Shown here piece by piece: positions 17,501 through 23,525 of a stretch of 64,000 nucleotides of DNA; the stretch's first letter is position 1; the number at the start of each line of letters is the position of its first letter. The notes under the pieces were generated by a model, which saw nothing but the letters and a program-made list of their open reading frames with translations, was not told where the DNA came from and made no database searches. The translations under genes and the position numbers were made by a program. Source of the stretch: Phycisphaerales bacterium (GTDB lineage: Bacteria; Planctomycetota; Phycisphaerae; Phycisphaerales; JAGLTS01); the NCBI GenBank assembly GCA_023135165.1, contig JAGLTS010000011.1, positions 1-64,000 of the forward strand, in the 5' to 3' direction.

Positions 17501-18076
17501 ACGAACTGCACCGTCGCGGACAACTGGGCGGGTACGGAAGGCCCAGGACTTTTCCTCGCCATGTCGGTGCCGACGCTGACCGGCTGCATCCTGTGGGATG
17601 ATGCGCCGATCACGCTGCTGTACTCCGATGATCCGTACGTGACGTACTGCGATGTGCAAGGCGGCTGGGCAGGTGTGGGCAACATCGATGTCAGTCCGCG
17701 TTTCACCGATGCGGGCAGCGGCGACTATCGCCTGCTCGTCGGCTCGCCGTGCATCGATGCGAGTGACAACCTGGCGGTGCCTGCGGAGATCACGACCGAT
17801 CTGGATGGCAATCCGCGTTTCCATGACGACCCCGGCATGGATGACACGGGCAACGGCGACCCACCCATCGTGGACATGGGCGCGTACGAGTTCCAGGGCG
17901 AGTCACCTGCCTGCCCAGGCGATCTGAACGGCGACGGGCAGCGCGATCAGTCGGACCTTGGCATCCTGCTCGCGTCGTACAACATTGACGCAGGCGGCGA
18001 CATCGACGGTGACGGCGACACCGACCAGGCAGACCTGGGCATCCTGCTCGCCGTCTACGACATCCCATGCCCGTGA
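14552..18076 (+). CDS. Secreted beta-helix protein with PKD and dockerin-like domains
   Basis: A 1174-residue exported protein. Signal peptide about 1-22 (ARTTALLLALAAASASLA). An N-terminal beta-rich domain is followed by a BACON/Ig-like domain (about 225-320, NFGQQTRLEPAEWTFNIWNS), a PKD domain (about 323-410, FDGSGSVDLDGTITSYRWDW) and two right-handed beta-helix blocks. Each helix block opens with the same unit (YATIQEAIDAA at about 425, HSTIQAAIDDA at about 830) and continues with NC-rich coils such as ISNCTLIGNSA. The C-terminus (about 1120-1174) has two EF-hand-like loops, DLNGDGQRDQSD and DIDGDGDTDQAD, a dockerin type I pattern common in planctomycete surface proteins. AAAGGAA precedes the ATG. 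Ligand unknown; polysaccharide or surface adhesion is plausible. Confidence 0.88.
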   Translation: MHLLARTTALLLALAAASASLADETLYPPWDGGDTWREGEAFVGWDYGSETWTYNDATVDVDLVAVVVGVSWANQHAWNYETWTAPADDYYRFTFNYNASGSVTMAGSSFWGDASWCTMRVILRIIPPEYTYEDGPYWYNYWRCVASTSGIPYLPPSAYEYDEDVHVTTPPIWFDEGDTATIAGGIQIQPFCLSVLGFVSAIGENFGVLESVQIVQENPPDPILAVDPDPPSHNFGQQTRLEPAEWTFNIWNSGTGTLDWGAESDRDWISVSPNSGSSTGEWDAVTVTIDNTILPLGSHSGHVYIDSTSGSDIGFISIEIINVPPGADAGGPYSGTAGENIVFDGSGSVDLDGTITSYRWDWDDNGTWDTSWSGSPTATHSFPASGSYTVGLQVLDNDGDTGTDTCACNIDLLSTVVYPDGSGQYATIQEAIDAASEGAVIYLADGVFRGTGNRDIDYGGKAITVRSQSDNPEACIIDCQGSEGDPHRGFYFHTEEGPDSILRGVMITNGYVDGRGGGVKCSDTAGPRGPEFWNCIFDNNCASGGGGMYRSGVGSVDLHECIFRYNVSSFGGGLYCGNAVHVYDCEFLYNSADAAWGGGICVEGNYAYLHLVNCTLRGNSAYGGGGVYIRGQTDVSFTGCEFSGNTAGWFGGGGFAYWGPSNGGYYNGVTLTDCVFSDNVSEGFRGGAIQLIDEPSATISNCTLIGNSAHSDSESAGGCLYLSEMTTAVISNTVIALSSTSEAIHCSDGSTATLNCCDIYGNEGGDWVGCIEDQYSINGNICEDPLFCDPENGDYHIMDTSPCAPAQSGCGLIGTLDVGCTQQQFTVPGTHSTIQAAIDDASDHAIITLTSSAYLGPGNRDIDFLGKAITVCSQTGNPEDCIINCMGSTRGFNFISGEGANSVLEGVTITGGSADIGGGIFCTYASPTIRTCVIEGNDASSEGAGLYCDHAAPELVNCVISGNDATMRGGAMMCYNTDPGPTFTNCTVADNWAGTEGPGLFLAMSVPTLTGCILWDDAPITLLYSDDPYVTYCDVQGGWAGVGNIDVSPRFTDAGSGDYRLLVGSPCIDASDNLAVPAEITTDLDGNPRFHDDPGMDDTGNGDPPIVDMGAYEFQGESPACPGDLNGDGQRDQSDLGILLASYNIDAGGDIDGDGDTDQADLGILLAVYDIPCP

Positions 18077-18552
18077 CAACACGTCTGAATCATCGCGCCT
18101 CTGGCGATGACGAATGAAGGGAACACAGCTGTCAGGGATCTTTGTTCTGCCGAGCAGCCAGCCGACCCCCACGACACGCACCATGCGCACCATCACCGGT
18201 ATCGCGGCTCACCGCCGCACATCCTGGCCGATGCGCGCGCGATGCCGAGCGAACCTCAAAATGTCGCTCAAAACCGACTCAAAACGCACCAAAACCGACC
18301 CAAAACGCGCCGAAACTCGCCAAAACCGGCTGAAACTCGCTCAAAACTGTAGTCCGATAACACGTTTTCTGGGAATCCGTGCGCACGAATCAGTCGCGAA
18401 GCGCTGGATGTCCACACTGGTGCGAACCCCCGCGAACCCCCACGCGGCGGCGCAGCCGGTTCACCGAGCTGTCCTCGAACACTTTGGAAGAGAGAAACGC
18501 GTCGGCATCAAGGGTGCGGCGCGGCGAGAAATGCGCTTCGCCATCCCCCCGT
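18077..18552. other. Convergent intergenic region, 476 bp
   Basis: Lies between the end of the secreted protein gene and the end of the M56 peptidase gene. Its only clear structure is the phased A-tract at 18258-18346. Open frames across it have no ribosome binding site or family resemblance, and I treat them as chance. Confidence 0.6.
18258..18346. repeat. Helically phased A-tracts (predicted bent DNA)
   Basis: Nine A3-A4 runs begin at 18258, 18270, 18281, 18291, 18302, 18313, 18322, 18333 and 18343. The mean spacing is 10.6 bp, equal to one helical turn, within otherwise GC-rich DNA. The unit is roughly CAAAACYCGCN. Such phasing is known to give intrinsic curvature. Confidence 0.8.
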
Positions 18553-19911
18553 TCAGGGCTGGCTGACGGGCGTCTGCTGACGATCGGTGGCCAGCGCATC
18601 TTGTGTACCGCGCGCCGGCCCGCGTGATCCGTTGTCAGCGAACATCTGGGAATCCGCTGATGCTGCTGAGTTACTCAACGCGCTCCAGTCCGTCCAGAGG
18701 AAAGCTGGGTCCAGGCTCACGATTCGCGCCCTGCCTTCGCGCATCAGCGATGTGGAGTACCTGCCGATCGATGCGGTGATCGGCTGACTGCGGCGACGCG
18801 CCAGTTGCGTGTCGCCGACCTGCTGCGTCGCGTACGTCGTGCGGTGCAGCGCCGCTGCGACGGGGGAGGCTGCGATTCGCTCGATCGGCGGATGGATCGA
18901 CGTGACGGTGATCGGAAAACTCGTGACGATCGCCACGACACAAACAGTCGATGCGACGTGACTTGCCCAGCCGAGCCGCGTGTGCGGCGTCAGCACGGAC
19001 TGCAGGCGCCGATGCAATTCCCGTACCGCCGCGCGCCGAGCCGAGCCGAGGAACCACAGGCCGGCAGTCGCACGATGCGGAACCGACCGCCGAAGCGCAG
19101 AGAGGAGCGTTCGTGCATACTGCGTCGAATCGTTGCGGCTGTCGCACAAGACGCCTGCATCAACAGCGATCTCGACGGCATACAACCATCGCCGCACAGC
19201 GAAGTGCGCCGCGGGATGGAACCAGAACGGCGAGGCGGCGAGCTTGATGAGCAACTGCCGCACGCCGTCGCGCCGCCGAACGTGGCCCAACTCGTGCTGG
19301 AGGATGTGGCGCAGCGCGACCGCATCATCTGGACCGAGCGTCCCGTTCCGTTGCAGAGGCAGCCAGTCCGTGGGGATGAGCACCGCCGCGTTCCACAGGC
19401 CGTACGAGCCGGGCGACCGCACAACATCCGTGACGATGATGTCGACATCCGCAGGCGGCTTGATGCCGAGATGCCGAACAAACCTGGGGCTGAGGTGAAT
19501 GCCGGCCAGGCGCGCCCGCCGGATCTGTCCCCATGAGCCGATCATGCCGCCGGTCAGCGCCACGATGGTCGCGATGAAGCCGATCGCCCAGATGGCGAGC
19601 AGCACCGGCGCCAGCCAGGGCGTCGTCGCCAGCGTTCCATCAGGATCAAGGGCGCCAAGTCCCGAGCCGGCCAGCCCGCGCAGGATGCTCTGCGAAGTGA
19701 TGTCCGTCGCAGGCAGCAGGTGAACGCCCACGACCGCAGCGATGATGACCAGAGCCGGCTTGGCGACGACCGCGGTCCACAAGAACTGCGTCGTGGAGCT
19801 TCGCCAGCGTGAGCCGACCGTCGTCGCCATCCACACAATCGCAGCGAGGACACACAACTCGATCGAGGCGACCGTCAGAAACCACACGCCTTGGTGAGCC
19901 CATGGGATCAT
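18553..19911 (-). CDS. BlaR1/MecR1-type M56 family membrane metallopeptidase
   Basis: A 452-residue polytopic protein with membrane helices near 10-30, 43-65, 98-122 and 313-335. The zinc motif HELGH is at 206-210, and the downstream YAVEIAVDAGVL (about 244-255) likely supplies the third ligand. It resembles the protease half of BlaR1, which on stimulation cleaves or destabilises a BlaI repressor. There is no C-terminal penicillin-binding sensor domain; the last 100 residues are low-complexity, so the inducing signal is unlikely to be a beta-lactam bound in the usual way. Its ATG overlaps the BlaI-type gene's stop (ATGA), so the two are co-translated. Confidence 0.88.
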   Translation of the reverse strand: MIPWAHQGVWFLTVASIELCVLAAIVWMATTVGSRWRSSTTQFLWTAVVAKPALVIIAAVVGVHLLPATDITSQSILRGLAGSGLGALDPDGTLATTPWLAPVLLAIWAIGFIATIVALTGGMIGSWGQIRRARLAGIHLSPRFVRHLGIKPPADVDIIVTDVVRSPGSYGLWNAAVLIPTDWLPLQRNGTLGPDDAVALRHILQHELGHVRRRDGVRQLLIKLAASPFWFHPAAHFAVRRWLYAVEIAVDAGVLCDSRNDSTQYARTLLSALRRSVPHRATAGLWFLGSARRAAVRELHRRLQSVLTPHTRLGWASHVASTVCVVAIVTSFPITVTSIHPPIERIAASPVAAALHRTTYATQQVGDTQLARRRSQPITASIGRYSTSLMREGRARIVSLDPAFLWTDWSALSNSAASADSQMFADNGSRGPARGTQDALATDRQQTPVSQP

Positions 19912-20336
19912 TCGCGCACATCCAGGTCAACGGGCACAGCAACTCGATCGCCAGCCGGCCTTGACTTGGCTGCCTCGATGACTCGCTCCAGCGCCGCGAT
20001 GTCCTCCTCCCCCAACTCGCCGTGGTCGGCAAAATGCATCACGAGGTTCTTGACCATGCCCTGGAAGTAGCTGTCCACGATCTGCCTTGCGGACTGCGCG
20101 CCGAACGCCTGTCGTGACAGTCGCGCGCGGTAGACGTTGGCTCGGCCTCGCTTGTCGTGCGTGACCAGGCCCTTCCGCTCCATAACGCCCATCATCGTGA
20201 GGACCGTCGTGTACGCCAGATCGCGCACAGGTCTGATCCGCCGATGAACATCCCGGACGGTCACCTCCCCCACGTCCCACACGACGTTCATGAGCAGACC
20301 TTCCAGCTCCGTCAACCGCTGAGGTATGTTTGGCAT
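19908..20336 (-). CDS. BlaI/MecI family transcriptional repressor
   Basis: A 142-residue winged-helix repressor. LTELEGLLMNVVWDVGEVTV (about 8-27) and AYTTVLTMMGVMERKGLV (about 41-58) are the conserved N-terminal helices and the recognition helix; the C-terminal half is the dimerisation region (ARQIVDSYFQGMVKNLVMHF). It probably represses its own operon by binding the dyad at 20361-20394, and is released when the M56 peptidase is activated. No resistance gene accompanies the pair, which in planctomycetes often act as general envelope sensors (inference). Confidence 0.92.
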   Translation of the reverse strand: MPNIPQRLTELEGLLMNVVWDVGEVTVRDVHRRIRPVRDLAYTTVLTMMGVMERKGLVTHDKRGRANVYRARLSRQAFGAQSARQIVDSYFQGMVKNLVMHFADHGELGEEDIAALERVIEAAKSRPAGDRVAVPVDLDVRE

Positions 20337-20360
20337 GGCTTTGTCCCGACCGGGCAGGCT

Positions 20361-20394
20361 CCTGGATCAATACTACATTCGTACACGATCCAGG
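20361..20394. promoter_or_regulatory. Nested dyad operator for the BlaI-type repressor
   Basis: The inner dyad TACATTCGTA (20374-20383) is one base off the TACA-N2-TGTA type recognised by BlaI/MecI. The outer inverted repeat CCTGGATC (20361-20368) and GATCCAGG (20387-20394) is perfect and centred within 1 bp of the inner one. A minus-strand -10 candidate, TAGTAT (20370-20375), lies inside, so binding would block transcription of the repressor operon. Confidence 0.7.
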
Positions 20395-20453
20395 CGCGGA
20401 TGCCAGCGAAATATCGACATATGCGAAAGTGATACTATTTTACTAAAGACTTT

Positions 20454-20481
20454 TTGACATCGTGTAATTCCCGGGTACGCT
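20454..20481 (+). promoter_or_regulatory. Promoter TTGACA-N16-TACGCT upstream of rpsR
   Basis: A perfect TTGACA at 20454-20459 and TACGCT at 20476-20481 with 16-nt spacing, inside an AT-rich patch (20420-20460). It would start an RNA about 305 nt before the rpsR start codon. Confidence 0.7.
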
Positions 20482-20792
20482 GATCGACGCCCAGAGGTCT
20501 CCAGGGTCCGGATCAGCGCCCAAGAGTCCGGGCCCTGGCGGCCGGCGGGCTCGCGTGCCGGGCTGGGGGGCTTCTCTGCAGCCTCCTCTCCGGATATCGC
20601 GGTCCTTTGCAGGCGGTGCCACCACGTACGCCGGGGGGACCGCTGGCGAGGACGCCGCGGCTCGCTTCCAGCCAACGATGGCTGTGTAGGGGTTCGGCCT
20701 TGTCGATCCGCAGCGGCGTCGCTACTGTACCCGGCTCAACCGTCGCCCGGTCAGGTGCCGGGCTGAACAGGCCATGACGGAGAAGTGCACTG
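20482..20792 (+). promoter_or_regulatory. Long structured leader of rpsR (candidate RNA element)
   Basis: Between the promoter and rpsR the RNA would fold into successive hairpins: CCAGGGTCCGGA (20501-20512) with TCCGGGCCCTGG (20527-20538), GCGGTCC (20599-20605) with GGACCGC (20637-20643), AGCCA (20670-20674) with TGGCT (20679-20683), and GCCCGG (20745-20750) with CCGGGC (20758-20763). No sensible ORF fills it. It could be an autoregulatory r-protein leader or an independent small RNA. It does not match RNase P, SRP RNA or tmRNA landmarks. Confidence 0.55.
20637..20668 (+). repeat. Dispersed repeat, copy 2 (inside the rpsR leader)
   Basis: Matches the reverse complement of 47486-47517 at 31 of 32 positions and the start of the 30-80 copy with four differences. 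It contributes the 3' arm of the GCGGTCC/GGACCGC stem. Confidence 0.75.
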
Positions 20793-21035
20793 ATGTCTCG
20801 ATTCCAACGATTCGGTTCCGCCCCTCGTCGCAAGCTCATCAAGACCTCGGCGAAGGGCGTTCGCTATGTGGACTACAAGGATGCGGACGACCTACGTCGC
20901 TGCATGAGTCCCAACGGCAAGATTTCCAGCCGAAAGCGGCTGAACGTCACAGCGCAGGAACAGCGGATGATCGCCCAGGCGATCAAGCGAGCCCGCCACG
21001 TGGGCATCCTGCCGTTCACCAGCGCGACGGTCTGA
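20793..21035 (+). CDS. rpsR: 30S ribosomal protein S18
   Basis: An 80-residue bS18, a small-subunit protein that pairs with S6 on the platform. VRYVDYKDADDLRRCM, GKISSRKRLNVTAQEQRM and QAIKRARHVGILPF match the family closely. The usual neighbours rpsF and rplI are absent, so the gene stands alone behind a long leader. A GACGGAGAAG sequence upstream of the ATG is the likely ribosome binding site, about 10 nt from the start. The acyltransferase gene that follows has its own -10 element. Confidence 0.95.
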   Translation: MSRFQRFGSAPRRKLIKTSAKGVRYVDYKDADDLRRCMSPNGKISSRKRLNVTAQEQRMIAQAIKRARHVGILPFTSATV

Positions 21036-21101
21036 TCTCCCTGCCATGACGCCTGCCCGCCGACCGGACCGCGATGCGGCCCGCTGTGGGTGTCGCTGGA
21101 C

Positions 21102-21107
21102 TACACT
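21102..21107 (+). promoter_or_regulatory. -10 element TACACT, leaderless spacing
   Basis: TACACT ends 9 nt before ATG 21117 and no Shine-Dalgarno lies between, so the acyltransferase mRNA may be leaderless. This also argues against the in-frame GTG at 21090, which lies upstream of the -10. Confidence 0.55.
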
Positions 21108-21116
21108 GCCGCCCAC

Positions 21117-22145
21117 ATGGCACGCAATCAGCCAGCCTGGGTGAACTGGTCACAGTACGTCGTTGCGCGCGTTGCCGCCGGCTCGCTTGGCATTCTGGAC
21201 ACGCCGACCGTGCTGCGCGGAGCGGGCAGCGCCGCGTCGGCGCTGCATCGGCTTGACCGCAGGCACCGCGAGCGAGCTGAGGCGAACGTCGCGCAGTGCT
21301 TCCCCGATTGGCCGGCCGATCGCGTCGCCGACGTGGCCGAGGCGTCGATGCGATTCCTCTTCCAGCTCGCCGTCGAGATTCTCGCGGCGCCTCGTCTTAT
21401 CAACGCGGACAGTTGGCAGGATCACGTCGCGCTGGGCGACATCGAGCAGCCGATGCGGCGCATCGTCGAGCGTAAGCCGATGATCTTGCTCACCGGGCAC
21501 TGCGGGAACTGGGAGATCTTCGGCTGGGTGATGTCGCTGCTCGGCATTCGGATGCACGCCTTGGCAAGGCCGCTGGACAACCCGCTCATCTGGCGGTGGT
21601 TCGCGGGCATCCGTGAGCAGCGAGGAATGAAGCTCGTCACGAAGTGGGGGGCTGGGCCTGACATGATCCGCATCATTAAATCCGGCGGGTTGATCGGCGT
21701 GATCGCGGACCAGAATGCGGGCGACCGGGGGCTTTTCGTCCCGTTCTTCAATCGCCTCGCCTCTTCGTACAAGTCGATCAGCTTGCTCGCCATGCGCTAC
21801 GACGTGCCGATCGCGTGTGGTCAGGCGGTGCGCGTGACGGATGACCCTCGCTACGAGTTCCGTCTGACCGACTACATCGAGCCGAGCGACTGGGCCGATC
21901 AGGAGGACCCGGTGTTCTACATCACCGCCCGGTACAACAAGGCGATGGAGATGATGGTCCGCAGCGCACCTGAGCAGTATCTCTGGATGCACCGGCGGTG
22001 GAAGAGCAGACCAAAGTTCGAGAGGCAGGGCCGACCGATGCCTGAATCGCTTCGGCGGAAGATCGCTTCACTTCCGTGGATGGATGACCGGACGCTGGAA
22101 CGGATCGAGGCGGATTGCGAACGGGGTGCGAAGCGAGCGGAGTGA
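21117..22145 (+). CDS. LpxL/HtrB-type lipid acyltransferase
   Basis: A 342-residue protein of the lysophospholipid/lipid A acyltransferase family. The catalytic HxxxxE motif is seen as GHCGNWEIFG; further family landmarks are IGVIADQNAGDRGLFVPFF and the terminal PEQYLWMHRRWKSRP. It would transfer a fatty acyl chain to a lipid A precursor or similar lipid at the cytoplasmic face of the inner membrane. The ATG at 21117 is chosen over GTG 21090 because of the -10 at 21102-21107. An acyl-AMP ligase further along the same strand could be metabolically related. No other lipid A gene is in the window. Confidence 0.88.
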   Translation: MARNQPAWVNWSQYVVARVAAGSLGILDTPTVLRGAGSAASALHRLDRRHRERAEANVAQCFPDWPADRVADVAEASMRFLFQLAVEILAAPRLINADSWQDHVALGDIEQPMRRIVERKPMILLTGHCGNWEIFGWVMSLLGIRMHALARPLDNPLIWRWFAGIREQRGMKLVTKWGAGPDMIRIIKSGGLIGVIADQNAGDRGLFVPFFNRLASSYKSISLLAMRYDVPIACGQAVRVTDDPRYEFRLTDYIEPSDWADQEDPVFYITARYNKAMEMMVRSAPEQYLWMHRRWKSRPKFERQGRPMPESLRRKIASLPWMDDRTLERIEADCERGAKRAE

Positions 22146-22246
22146 CTAGGTTGGCGCCGATTCGCCCGGTGCGGCGGTCGCCGGTATCCTGCAAGGTGGT
22201 GCGGCGTGCATGCAAAGCGCGGCAGTCAAGGTGAAGGCAAACACCC

Positions 22247-22714
22247 ATGGGTGAGAACCAGCGACTTCGCGACCGACGCATCCTGATCGTCGATGACGAC
22301 CGGGACATCCTCTCGATGATCGACGCGGTGATGACTTCCGAGGGCGCGGAGACGCAGACGGCCGAGGATGGCAACTCGGCGGTGCGGGCATGCCTGACCG
22401 ATCCGCCGGATCTGGTGGTGCTGGACATGATGCTGCCGATGCGCAGCGGTTTTCTCGTGCTGGAGAAGATCAAGGGGCGTGAGGACAGCCCGCTCGTCAT
22501 CATGCTGACCGCCAACGAGGGCAAACGGCACCAGGCCTACGCTGAGCGTCTTGGGGCCGATCGGTACATGCTCAAGCCGGTCCCACTGGAACTCCTGATC
22601 GAGACGGCTGTGAAGCTCCTCGAGGCACGCGATGCGGAGGAAGAGGCGCTCTACGGCGATCAAGATGACGATGATCAAGCCGACGATGAAGCGGGCGGCG
22701 AGAACGAAAGCTGA
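22247..22714 (+). CDS. Stand-alone response regulator (REC domain)
   Basis: A 155-residue receiver-domain protein without an output domain. The acidic pocket is at D16-D18, the phosphoacceptor is D60 (LVVLDMMLP), with T88 and K110 in the usual places. The last 28 residues are strongly acidic (EEEALYGDQDDDDQ) and probably unstructured. No histidine kinase lies nearby. It heads a tightly spaced group: the next gene starts 9 nt later. A single-domain regulator like this acts by protein-protein contact, perhaps with the products of the two unknown genes that follow (inference). Confidence 0.92.
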   Translation: MGENQRLRDRRILIVDDDRDILSMIDAVMTSEGAETQTAEDGNSAVRACLTDPPDLVVLDMMLPMRSGFLVLEKIKGREDSPLVIMLTANEGKRHQAYAERLGADRYMLKPVPLELLIETAVKLLEARDAEEEALYGDQDDDDQADDEAGGENES

Positions 22715-22723
22715 GGAACGCAG

Positions 22724-23077
22724 GTGGCGTTGAGACTGGTCGTACTGATGAAACGGAGCGATGACGACACGAACGGCGGCGATGCGCCGGCCCCGCCTAC
22801 GTGCGAAGTCGCTGCTCCTCCGCCCATCGGTTCGCTGCGTGAGGTGCTTGACACGCTCACCAAGTACAACACCGGGCCGGAGAACACGGATGATCTCGCG
22901 CCGCAGTTCCTGTTCGGGCCTGGCATCACCGTACAGATGCCCTTGTGCGACGGACCCGTCACCCAACTGCTCGTCACGATCGTTGAAGAGGAGCTCGGCT
23001 GGTCCGTCCTGGCGCGGATCTGCAGTCAACAGCATTGGAAGATGGTCGATCCTGAAACCGGCCGGTCGTTCGGCTGA
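22724..23077 (+). CDS. Conserved hypothetical protein
   Basis: A 117-residue protein not recognised by me. After a proline-rich segment it has SLREVLDTLTKYNTGPE and a compact C-terminal region with hydrophobic strands (VTQLLVTIVEEELGWSVLAR, then QHWKMVDPETGR). The GTG at 22724 follows GAGGAAC; an ATG at 22751 is an alternative. It starts 9 nt after the response regulator and its stop overlaps the next start (TGATG), so these three genes form an operon. Confidence 0.65.
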   Translation: MALRLVVLMKRSDDDTNGGDAPAPPTCEVAAPPPIGSLREVLDTLTKYNTGPENTDDLAPQFLFGPGITVQMPLCDGPVTQLLVTIVEEELGWSVLARICSQQHWKMVDPETGRSFG

Positions 23078-23493
23078 TGACAGGCGAAGCACAACAACTC
23101 GATGCGCACGATCGGCCTGATCCCCCCGCCGCTCGCGCGACGCTGCACGGTTCGATCCGCCGAATCGACAGCGACGACGCGGTCCGCCGGGCTGTCGATG
23201 ATGCGTTCACCTACCGGGGCGATGTGTCGCTCCTGCTCGAAGATGACACTGTCGTCACGGGCTACGTCTTTGACCGTAGATCGGCCGACTCGCCAGCGGA
23301 GTCCGTCGTTCGCCTGATTCCGACGCAGTGGAAAGCCGACCCGAGCAAGCAACTGACGTTTCGCTATGACCAAGTCAAAGCGGTCAAGTTCACCGGGCGA
23401 GATGCGGCGGAAGGCAAGACATGGGAGGCATGGCTCGCCAAGCAGCGCGACGGTGAGCATGTGAACCCGGAGTCGGTGAGCGGCGCCGAGTAG
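23077..23493 (+). CDS. Conserved hypothetical protein, coupled to the preceding gene
   Basis: A 138-residue soluble protein. The core alternates short strands (YRGDVSLLLEDDTVVTGYVF, then VVRLIPTQWK) and ends in a motif KFTGRDAAEGKTWEAWLAKQ. The pattern of a small beta-barrel with a GYVFDR turn recalls Sm/PSL-like folds, but I cannot name a family. Its ATG overlaps the preceding stop. It is followed after 32 nt by the acyl-AMP ligase gene. Confidence 0.65.
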   Translation: MTGEAQQLDAHDRPDPPAARATLHGSIRRIDSDDAVRRAVDDAFTYRGDVSLLLEDDTVVTGYVFDRRSADSPAESVVRLIPTQWKADPSKQLTFRYDQVKAVKFTGRDAAEGKTWEAWLAKQRDGEHVNPESVSGAE

Positions 23494-23525
23494 GTCTCCC
23501 CACACCACGCGCGTTGAGGCGGCGC

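Noticed and set aside
18114-18566. 150-codon frame across the phased A-tract
   Set aside because: No ribosome binding site, and the Lys/Arg/Thr-rich product simply reflects the DNA periodicity.
20482-20792. rpsR leader as RNase P RNA, SRP RNA or tmRNA
   Set aside because: None of the hallmark conserved sequences (for example the SRP apical GGAAGG region or a tRNA-like CCA end) was found on either strand.
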